This document shows positions 58,893 to 64,000 of a stretch of DNA of 64,000 bases, piece after piece. The translations under genes and the position numbers were made by a program. Under the pieces are notes generated by a model. The model was not told where the DNA came from, did not search any database, and worked only from the letters and a program-made list of their open reading frames with translations. Location: positions 1-64,000 of the forward strand of contig ONPN01000014.1 in assembly GCA_900319695.1 (NCBI GenBank), read 5' to 3'. The first letter of the stretch is position 1; each line of letters starts with the position of its first letter. The stretch comes from an uncultured Eubacteriales bacterium (GTDB taxonomy: Bacteria; Bacillota; Clostridia; Oscillospirales; Oscillospiraceae).

Positions 58893-59785
58893 ACCAAAAA
58901 AGCGACGCCGTCGCGGTCATCGGCGGCGTCAATATGGACATCTGGGGCAGACCCACGGGCGCGCTTGTCATGCACGACTCCTGCCCCGGCACTGTCCGTA
59001 TGACCCCGGGCGGCGTGGGGCGCAACATCGCCCATAATCTTCGCCTGCTGGGATTGGACGTCGCCTTCATCACCGCGATGGGGGACGATCTCATCGGTCG
59101 GGCGCTGATGGACGCCTGTCAGGAGCAGGGCTTTCGGATGCAGCACACGCTGGTGAAGAAGGGCGGGCACAGCTCCACCTATCTCTTTGTCACGGAGGCG
59201 GGCGGGGATATGTGCGTAGCTGTCAACGACATGGACATCTGCGCCGCGCTGACGCCGAACTTCTTTGAGGCGCTGCTGCCGAAACTGCGGGACTATCGGG
59301 CCATCGTGCTGGACACAAATCTGCCGACGGAATCCATCGCTTGGCTCTGCACACATTCTCGGCTCCCGCTCTACGCCGACACGGTCTCCGCCGCCAAGGC
59401 GCCGCGGCTTCTGCCCCATCTGAAGCGTCTTCAGGCCCTCAAGACCAACGCCCTGGAGGCCGCCGCTCTCACCGGCGAGAAGGACGCGGAGCAGGCGGCT
59501 AAAAAGCTCGCAAGGCTCTGCCCGGGGCGTATCTTTGTCAGCCTCGGCGCGGACGGCATGCTCGCCGCCGAGCGCGACAAGCTGGTCTATCTGCCTGTGT
59601 ACGAGACGGAGGTCGTCAACGCCACCGGCGCGGGGGACGCGGCGGCCGCCGCGATCGTCTGGGCCGGTCTGCACCGCTTTGATCTCACAGCGACCGCCCA
59701 GCTCGCGCAGCTGGCGGGCAGCATCACCTGCCGCAGCCCTTACGCGAACAATCCGGAGCTCGCCGCCCTGCCGCAGCTGATGTAA
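58877..59785 (+). CDS. psuK: PfkB family kinase, pseudouridine kinase-like
   Basis: A 302-residue ribokinase-fold sugar kinase. VAVIGGVNMDIWGRPTGAL, PGTVRMTPGGVGRNIAHNLRLLGLDVAFITAMGDDLIG, then the conserved anion-hole/catalytic motif NATGAGDAAAAA and an ending CRSPYANNPELA match E. coli PsuK (pseudouridine kinase) closely, including the NDMDI segment (MCVAVNDMDICAAL versus NDMNI). Unusually it starts inside the end of glgP, so pseudouridine or nucleoside salvage would be co-expressed with glycogen breakdown. No psuG (glycosidase) is in the window, which leaves some doubt about substrate. Confidence 0.82.
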   Translation: MAHQLNQKSDAVAVIGGVNMDIWGRPTGALVMHDSCPGTVRMTPGGVGRNIAHNLRLLGLDVAFITAMGDDLIGRALMDACQEQGFRMQHTLVKKGGHSSTYLFVTEAGGDMCVAVNDMDICAALTPNFFEALLPKLRDYRAIVLDTNLPTESIAWLCTHSRLPLYADTVSAAKAPRLLPHLKRLQALKTNALEAAALTGEKDAEQAAKKLARLCPGRIFVSLGADGMLAAERDKLVYLPVYETEVVNATGAGDAAAAAIVWAGLHRFDLTATAQLAQLAGSITCRSPYANNPELAALPQLM

Positions 59786-59789
59786 TACT

Positions 59790-59955
59790 GGTCTCCCATA
59801 AAACGGCTTAAAGCCGTTTTATAGCGCCAAAGGCGCGTCGGAGACCTATGAGACGTGTTTTGTGCCCAAGGGCACAAAACTGTGCCCAAGGGCACAAAAC
59901 TGGCAGTGCGCTTTGCGCGATGCCTTTTCGTTAAAACGAACCGTTTTAACGAAAA
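59790..59955. repeat. Cluster of short palindromes downstream of psuK
   Basis: In 166 bases: GGTCTCC (59790-59796) ... GGAGACC (59840-59846) enclosing TAAAACGGCTT/AAGCCGTTTTA (59799-59821) and GCGCC-AAA-GGCGC (59824-59836); TTTTGTGCCC-AA-GGGCACAAAA (59858-59879), whose 20-base unit TGTGCCCAAGGGCACAAAAC is exactly duplicated in tandem (59861-59880, 59881-59900); GGCAGTGCGC-TTT-GCGCGATGCC (59902-59924); and TTTTCGTTAAAACG (59925-59938) / CGTTTTAACGAAAA (59942-59955). Any of these could end psuK transcription. Confidence 0.8.
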
Positions 59956-59962
59956 ACAGTAT

Positions 59963-60001
59963 AAAAAGCGCTGTCTCAGAAAAGACTATCTGAGACAGCG
60001 C
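59963..60001 (-). terminator. Intrinsic terminator of the carboxypeptidase pair
   Basis: Perfect 13-bp stem GCGCTGTCTCAGA (59968-59980) / TCTGAGACAGCGC (59989-60001), eight-base loop; on the minus strand followed by T5. It lies 6 bases past the stop at 60007. Confidence 0.88.
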
Positions 60002-60006
60002 CTTAT

Positions 60007-60876
60007 TTATGCTTCTCTTACGCGATACTCGTTGACGTAGTTGATGCCGTTGATCGTCTTGCCGTACAGGGCCAGGAACTCCTCAAAGCAGAGGTGGTTA
60101 TCCATGATGTACTTGGCGGCTTCTTTGCCCACATAGCGGTAGTGTCCCGCATAGCAGGCCCTGCCGTAGACCTCGGCCTTATCCTCGGGGTAGCGGACAA
60201 TGAAGCCGTACTCGGCGCAATGCTCGTTCATCCACTTGCAGACCGGGGTGTCGGCAACAGTCTCGTCATGCTCGTTTGAGTAGTTGTGATCGGCCCAGTA
60301 GTAGGACTCATCCGTGATATCGAACGCGAGGCCGGTCGAGTGCTCGCTGCAGCCGGCGGCGAAGACGTGCTGTGCCGCGTTGTAGGAACTGCCGGGGTAG
60401 AAGCGGCAGTACTCTTGATCGTACTTGCCGTACTTGTGCATCGCTTCTTCATACCAGAAGGTCGTATACTCCCAGTTGCGATAGGCCGTGCACATGTATA
60501 CCTCGAAGCCCTGAGCCCGCGCGGCGTCCAGAAAATCCCTCGTGGCCTGTGCGCAGCGGGTGTCCATATACTGGTTCTCCACGTTTTCGACGTGGGGGTG
60601 ATAGCGGCCCACGCCCTGGTGGGGTCCGGCATAGAGAAATTCCCAGCTCGTGATGTCCACATCCGGCAGCGGCGGCAGCTCGATCACAGGCTTTGGGGTG
60701 GGCGTCGGCTCCGGGGTCGGGGTCGGCTCCGGCGTTGCGGCAGCCTCCGCCTCCTGTGCGGCCTGCTCCGCCCTGACAGAAGCGGGGACAGCCTCATGCT
60801 CTTGCTTGTCGCAGCCCGCCGCCGACAGCAGCGTCAGCAGCGTGAGCAGCAAAAGCAGCGTTTTTTTTATGCTCAT
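60007..60876 (-). CDS. D-alanyl-D-alanine carboxypeptidase, M15B/VanY-like lipoprotein
   Basis: A 289-residue exported peptidase: signal with lipobox LSAAGC (Cys22), a Thr-Pro/Glu-Pro spacer (ATPEPTPTPEPTPTPKP, ~48-64), then an M15 Zn peptidase domain. Zn ligands are His179 and Asp186 in GCSEHSTGLAFDI and His245 in AGHYRYVG; VYMCTAYRNWEYT is the substrate-side motif. It trims the terminal D-Ala from peptidoglycan stem peptides. Four-base ATGA overlap with the gene upstream, which encodes a paralogue. Confidence 0.92.
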   Translation of the reverse strand: MSIKKTLLLLLTLLTLLSAAGCDKQEHEAVPASVRAEQAAQEAEAAATPEPTPTPEPTPTPKPVIELPPLPDVDITSWEFLYAGPHQGVGRYHPHVENVENQYMDTRCAQATRDFLDAARAQGFEVYMCTAYRNWEYTTFWYEEAMHKYGKYDQEYCRFYPGSSYNAAQHVFAAGCSEHSTGLAFDITDESYYWADHNYSNEHDETVADTPVCKWMNEHCAEYGFIVRYPEDKAEVYGRACYAGHYRYVGKEAAKYIMDNHLCFEEFLALYGKTINGINYVNEYRVREA

Positions 60877-61781
60877 ACGCTGAACTGCTGCCAGAATTCC
60901 TCCAGCGTGATGCCGTTGTCCATGATGTAGTGCGCGGCCTCTTCACCGACATAGCGGAAGTGCCAGCCCTCGTTCATAACGCCCGTGACATCCTCCTTCC
61001 CGGTGGGGAAGCGCAGGATGAAGCCGTAGTCGGCGCAGTGATCGCGCAGCCAGGCAAAGGTCTCGGTCTGGAAGATCTCGTCGTTCTTGATCTCGCGGTA
61101 GTGATCGGTGATATCGCAGCACAGGCCGGTCTGGTGTTCACTGCAGCCGGCGGGCATGGTGATATAATGACCGCGCGCGTCCTTACCGTCGGAGATGCCG
61201 TTATTCTGGCAGATGCGGGTAAAGTTCGCCGCCTGCTCGGAATAGCTGCGATAGCCGGACGAGAGATACACCGGCAGCCCCGCCGCCTTGCAGCCGAGGG
61301 CAAAGTCCAGCAGGGGCTGGGCGATGCGCTCATCCACGGCGATGCGGTTGGGATTATAGGAGGTCTGGAGATCCGTTTCGTCCGCCGTCATGTTGAGGTA
61401 GACAAGGCTCTCCGGCTCATACTGGCCGATGGAATGGTCGCCGTTGACAAGCATGTACTTCCAATCCGTGAGGTCAAAGGGCGACGCCTCCGCAGCAGGT
61501 GCGGGAGCAGGCTCCTCGGCCGGGACCGGTGCGGGTTCCCCGGCCAATATAAACGGTTCCTCCGTGGCCGCCGGGGCATAGCTCATCTGAATGGGCGTCG
61601 TCTCAGGCTCGGCGTTCATGGCAACGCCCTCTTCAAAGCCTTCCGGATGCAGGCCGCCGGCAGGGCCCCAGGCTTCGACGTCCACGCTGTGCCAATGGAT
61701 CTGCTCCTGCCGGTAGGTATAGAAGCCCAGAAGCGCGAGGGCGAGGAGGCCGATAATGATTCTTCCGACACGATTTTTCAT
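60873..61781 (-). CDS. D-alanyl-D-alanine carboxypeptidase, M15B/VanY-like, membrane-anchored
   Basis: A 302-residue paralogue of the next gene. It has a single N-terminal anchor (VGRIIIGLLALALLGFYTY) without lipobox, a Pro/Ala/Glu-rich spacer (~72-100), and the M15 domain with His216 and Asp223 (GCSEHQTGLCCDI) and His274 (EGWHFRYVG), plus the motif LPVYLSSGYRSYSEQAANF. ATG at 61781 follows GGAGG by 6 bases; four codons of an earlier ATG are less well placed. First gene of the pair, with its own promoter. The two copies differ in anchoring (helix versus lipid), which suggests distinct locations or partners. Confidence 0.9.
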   Translation of the reverse strand: MKNRVGRIIIGLLALALLGFYTYRQEQIHWHSVDVEAWGPAGGLHPEGFEEGVAMNAEPETTPIQMSYAPAATEEPFILAGEPAPVPAEEPAPAPAAEASPFDLTDWKYMLVNGDHSIGQYEPESLVYLNMTADETDLQTSYNPNRIAVDERIAQPLLDFALGCKAAGLPVYLSSGYRSYSEQAANFTRICQNNGISDGKDARGHYITMPAGCSEHQTGLCCDITDHYREIKNDEIFQTETFAWLRDHCADYGFILRFPTGKEDVTGVMNEGWHFRYVGEEAAHYIMDNGITLEEFWQQFSV

Positions 61782-61821
61782 GCTGTCCTCCAAAAAAGAT
61801 CGTTTCTTATACTATTTTTAT

Positions 61822-61850
61822 ATCATATCATTTTCCCCCGCGCGGGTCAA
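61822..61850 (-). promoter_or_regulatory. Promoter of the carboxypeptidase pair
   Basis: Minus-strand -35 TTGACC (61845-61850), 17-base spacer, -10 TATGAT (61822-61827), 41 bases before the ATG. It lies just past the stop of the thioredoxin reductase-like gene. Confidence 0.75.
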
Positions 61851-61858
61851 CTGGTTTT

Positions 61859-62896
61859 TCAGTCCAACACGTCACTTGAGGCCCTTAAGGCAATACCGCA
61901 TAATTCGGCAAGAGCAGATCCTGAGAAAATTTGGGTTCTGATAAAGGCACTTTTTCGCAGATGTACTTTGTGTACCTCAAGAAAAAGTGACGAGACAGCG
62001 CCGTCCGCGCAGGCCGTGACGACCTGCCGCAGCGGTGTGACGCGCACGTCGCCGGCGGCATAGACCCCGGGGATGTTGGTCTCCATCCGCTCATTGGTCA
62101 CGATATAGCCGTCGCGCATCTCGAGAACACCGTCGAACATGGCCGTGGTTTTCTTTCCGGTAAAGCCGAAGAGGCCGAAAACACCGTCCGCCTCGTCCGC
62201 TTTGAAGGTGGTGAGCTCCCCGGTTTTGACGTTTCGTACCGTGATCTCACTGAGCAGATCCCCGCCGCCGAGGTCCGCGACCTCAGTGCCGCACAGAACG
62301 CTGATTTTAGGGTTGTCCTCGATCTGCTTCTTCATGGCGGGCGTCAGCGCAAGCGCCTCGCCCTTGTGGAGCATGGTGAGCTTTCTCGCAAAGTCCGCCA
62401 GATAGATGGCCTCCTCCGCCGCGATCGCGTTGCCGCCGACCACATAGATATCCAGGCCCCGGAAGAAGTTCGCGTCGCAGACGGCGCAGTAGCTGACGCC
62501 CCTGCCGACGTACTTTGCCTCGTTATGGCAGCCGATGGACCGGGTCATCGCGCCGGTGCAGACAATGACGGACCGCGCCTGATACTCGCCCCTGGCTCCG
62601 ATAAATTTCTTGACGGGCCCGCCGAAGTCGCAGGCGGAAATGGTATCGCTGACCCGCTCACAGCCGAAGCGCCTGCACTGCTCGGTCATGGGCGCAACAA
62701 GCTCGAGACCGCTCATGCCCTCGGTCTTGGACTGTCCGGGATAATTTTCGATCCCATGTGTGAGCGCGATCTGTCCGCCGTCGATTCCCTTCTCGATGAT
62801 CAGAACGGAGAGCCCGGCGCGCCCCGCGTACAGTCCCGCAGCCAGCCCCGCCGGGCCGCCGCCCAGAATCATCACATCATAAATTTTGCCTTCCAT
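61859..62896 (-). CDS. trxB: Thioredoxin reductase-like flavoprotein with C terminus replaced by a repeat
   Basis: A 345-residue FAD/NADPH oxidoreductase. MILGGGPAGLAAGLYAGRAGL binds FAD; redox-active SYCAVCDANFF (CxxC); VVGGNAIAAEEAIYLADFA binds NADPH; GVYAAGDVRVTPLRQVVTACADGA is the C-terminal FAD motif. In normal TrxB the chain ends some 10 residues later. Here, after ADGAVSS, the frame runs into a 98-bp dispersed repeat (61889-61986) and acquires LFLEVHKVHLRKSAFIRTQIF and about 20 further foreign residues. All catalytic parts are intact, so the enzyme may still work with an odd tail of about 38 residues. It has its own promoter. Confidence 0.88.
   Translation of the reverse strand: MEGKIYDVMILGGGPAGLAAGLYAGRAGLSVLIIEKGIDGGQIALTHGIENYPGQSKTEGMSGLELVAPMTEQCRRFGCERVSDTISACDFGGPVKKFIGARGEYQARSVIVCTGAMTRSIGCHNEAKYVGRGVSYCAVCDANFFRGLDIYVVGGNAIAAEEAIYLADFARKLTMLHKGEALALTPAMKKQIEDNPKISVLCGTEVADLGGGDLLSEITVRNVKTGELTTFKADEADGVFGLFGFTGKKTTAMFDGVLEMRDGYIVTNERMETNIPGVYAAGDVRVTPLRQVVTACADGAVSSLFLEVHKVHLRKSAFIRTQIFSGSALAELCGIALRASSDVLD
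61889..61986. repeat. 98-bp dispersed repeat, copy 2, inside the 3' end of the thioredoxin reductase gene
   Basis: Identical to 38675-38772 except one base. Here it is read in frame as the C-terminal tail of the reductase. No target-site duplication is obvious, and nothing resembling the usual reductase end is seen beyond it, so the original 3' end was deleted or displaced. Confidence 0.88.
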
Positions 62897-62947
62897 TGGC
62901 TCTCCTCCTCAGATTTTTCTCTATAATTTACAACCGATGACGTTTGT

Positions 62948-62976
62948 ATTCTACCCATGATGCACGCCCTTGTCAA
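62948..62976 (-). promoter_or_regulatory. Promoter of the thioredoxin reductase-like gene
   Basis: Minus-strand consensus -35 TTGACA (62971-62976), 17-base spacer, -10 TAGAAT (62948-62953), 52 bases before the ATG at 62896. Confidence 0.8.
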
Positions 62977-62983
62977 CGAAAAT

Positions 62984-63004
62984 CCCCCGCCCGGCGGGCG
63001 GGGG
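62984..63004 (-). terminator. Hairpin terminator after the small gene at 63091
   Basis: 9-bp GC stem CCCCCGCCC (62984-62992) / GGGCGGGGG (62996-63004) with a three-base loop; followed on the minus strand by ATTTTCG. It separates the small gene from the reductase promoter. Confidence 0.6.
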
Positions 63005-63090
63005 AGCGTCTGTCTGTTCGCTTTTTCGCTGTCTCTTCGATCAGCGGCCCCGGGCGGTCTCGCAGCAAGAGCCGCCGCAGACCAGCGGGC

Positions 63091-63279
63091 TTATGCCTCC
63101 GCCGTCATCTCAGCCACGATCGCGGCCAGATCCATCTCGTCAAGGTTTCCGACCAAATCGGGGTGCTTCTTTTTATAATTCCGAAGAATATTTTTGAGCA
63201 GGGTCTGCTGTACGATGTCCCCCTCGCCGGACAGTATGCAGAACAGTTCCCGGTTGTCCATCTGCTTGAGTGTTTTCAT
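63091..63279 (-). CDS. Small conserved-looking hypothetical protein (62 aa)
   Basis: A 62-residue acidic, helical protein (MKTLKQMDNRELFCILSGEG...) with no membrane segment and one Cys. I do not recognise it. ATG at 63279 is about 10 bases after GGAAGGG; ten earlier codons in frame are less likely because they would begin in the leader hairpin (63299-63318). It has a clear promoter and terminator of its own, which supports a real gene. Confidence 0.65.
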   Translation of the reverse strand: MKTLKQMDNRELFCILSGEGDIVQQTLLKNILRNYKKKHPDLVGNLDEMDLAAIVAEMTAEA

Positions 63280-63336
63280 GTATATCGTTCCCTTCCCGGC
63301 GCTCCGCATTTGGAGCGCTTGCCTTTTTACACTCTT

Positions 63337-63365
63337 CTTATAGCATTTTTTTGTCCGTCAATCAA
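63337..63365 (-). promoter_or_regulatory. Promoter of the 62-aa gene
   Basis: Minus-strand -35 TTGATT (63360-63365), 17-base spacer, -10 TATAAG (63337-63342). The ~50-base leader folds into GCGCTCC/GGAGCGC (63299-63318). The 375 bases from 63280 to 63654 hold no other gene I can support. Confidence 0.65.
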
Positions 63366-63487
63366 GAGGGAAAAAACTGTGTCAGCGCGAGTCCTCGTCT
63401 GTTGCCAGCCAAGCGGGGCCTACCGTCCGCCGTAATCCTCAGCGGCGTCCGCGGCGCCGCTTCATGACGATTATATCGCACAAAATC

Positions 63488-63524
63488 TGTCCCGGGACGG
63501 CAAAGCGTCCCGGGACATTTTTCG
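63488..63524 (+). terminator. Orphan intrinsic terminator
   Basis: Perfect 12-bp stem TGTCCCGGGACG (63488-63499) / CGTCCCGGGACA (63506-63517) with six-base loop, then T5. It points along the plus strand, yet no plus-strand gene lies upstream within 3.7 kb. It may mark a small RNA in 63370-63487 or be a symmetric repeat. Confidence 0.6.
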
Positions 63525-63654
63525 CGCCGCGCTCAGCGCTTTGGTCATCGAACAGGTATCTGTCGGATGCTTTCAAGACAGTTCAAAAAATGCTTGGCAA
63601 GAAGCTTCTTGAGACAGTGGTCAGGTACCTTGGATAAAACGCATTTGGTCAAGC

Positions 63655-64000
63655 TCAGATGCCGGCAAGCCACTCTGAACACAAGCGTACCCACCCGGCG
63701 ACATGCGGATCGGGTAAACGTCCCTTCTCCGCCTGTTCCACTTCCTTTGTGGCAAGCGACAGGCCGTGAGGCCCAAACGGGTATATGTGCAGTTCAAAGG
63801 GAACGCCCACAGCACTGAGAGCTGCTGCAAACAGGAGCGAGTTTTCGACCGGGACTTCTTTGTCCGCGGCAGTATGCCACAGGAAAGCAGGCGGCGTATC
63901 CGGAGAAACATGCTTTTCCAGAGAAAAGAACTCCCGCTCCCCTTCCCCGACCAGATTTTGAAAACTCTCTTCGTTGCACCAGCGAGGATCGGCTGTGATG
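63655..64000 (-). CDS. Alpha/beta hydrolase (acetyl esterase/BD-FAE-like), C-terminal part cut by window end
   Basis: The frame is open from the window edge to the stop at 63655-63657 and gives 114 residues beginning ITADPRWCNEESFQNLVGEG. The stretch EKHVSPDTPPAFLWHTAADKEVPVENSLLFAAALSAVGVPFELHIYPFGPHGLSLA is the classic C-terminal half of acetyl-xylan-esterase/dienelactone-type hydrolases: the Asp of the triad is in HTAADKEVP and the His in FGPHGLSLA. The final WVRLCSEWLAGI is also typical. The nucleophile Ser lies outside the window. Likely deacetylates carbohydrate or acyl esters in the cytoplasm. Confidence 0.88.
   Translation of the reverse strand, partial: ITADPRWCNEESFQNLVGEGEREFFSLEKHVSPDTPPAFLWHTAADKEVPVENSLLFAAALSAVGVPFELHIYPFGPHGLSLATKEVEQAEKGRLPDPHVAGWVRLCSEWLAGI

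Noticed and set aside
59858..59900. Possible CRISPR-like repeat pair
   Set aside because: The two 20-bp units are directly adjacent with no spacer, and no cas genes are nearby; it is a tandem palindrome.
63270..63467. 65-codon plus-strand frame ahead of the orphan terminator
   Set aside because: No ribosome site, Ser/Phe-rich non-homologous peptide, and it runs through the promoter and leader of the 62-aa minus-strand gene.

Overview
Organism. The window is GC-rich (roughly 60% by eye), densely coded low-GC-phylum-type Firmicute DNA: sigma-A promoters of the TTGnnn-N17-TAnnnT type, strong GGAGG ribosome sites, AddAB instead of RecBCD, a Pth/PRPP synthetase pair, GlgC/GlgD heteromeric ADP-glucose pyrophosphorylase, MgtA-free sugar uptake by Mgl, a 2-hydroxyacyl-CoA dehydratase-type radical system and O2-sensitive Fe-S proteins. 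Together these point to an anaerobic gut clostridium of the Oscillospiraceae type (Oscillibacter/Dysosmobacter-like); the exact genus is an inference. I see no rRNA, tRNA, CRISPR or complete insertion sequence.

Layout. 1-2861: end of a galactose ABC transporter (mglA-mglC) facing a cytoplasmic alpha-amylase across a shared terminator. 3093-6712: a PurN-like protein that has lost its catalytic residues, a histidine phosphatase-GNAT fusion, a metallophosphatase and small membrane proteins. 6864-9289: a probable small RNA or attenuator, a double flavodoxin-like oxidoreductase and a TraX-like membrane protein. 9305-19691: a ten-gene surface polysaccharide operon (epimerase, four glycosyltransferases, two hexapeptide acyltransferases, flippase, SGNH hydrolase/MBOAT acylation pair), then TspO. 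20510-26897: the most unusual region, an operon joining a CooC/AcsF-type nickel ATPase, two 2-hydroxyacyl-CoA dehydratase-family proteins, their ATPase activator, a one-helix membrane peptide and a stand-alone piece of acetyl-CoA synthase that keeps Fe-S cysteines but lacks the Ni-binding CGC motif. An AT-rich foreign-looking gene sits in the middle.

26999-31480: TauE-type exporter, amino-acid racemase, dicarboxylate/glutamate symporter, and an exported glucose-1-phosphatase homologue. 31575-38382: addB-addA. 38383-39514: repeats and a RelB/RelE-type toxin-antitoxin pair. 39596-44795: aminotransferase, a GtrB-like/GT39-like glycosyltransferase pair, an rRNA methyltransferase. 45069-48311: tripartite tricarboxylate transporter tctCBA. 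48419-53899: tcdA, a parvulin-type foldase, prfB, prs, pth, and a tiny 18-codon gene. 53950-59785: glycogen cluster glgC-glgD-glgP with psuK. 59790-64000: palindrome cluster, two tandem D,D-carboxypeptidases, a thioredoxin reductase whose 3' end has been rewritten by a repeat, a small unknown gene, and the end of an acetyl-esterase-like hydrolase.

How it fits together. Carbon handling dominates: sugar import (Mgl), glycogen synthesis and phosphorolysis (GlgC/D/P), intracellular alpha-glucan hydrolysis (amylase), glucose-1-phosphate salvage outside the membrane (Agp-like), and carboxylate import (TctCBA, GltP-like). Intergenic spaces are rich in several families of short palindromic, MITE-like elements, some of which now act as terminators or alter gene ends.
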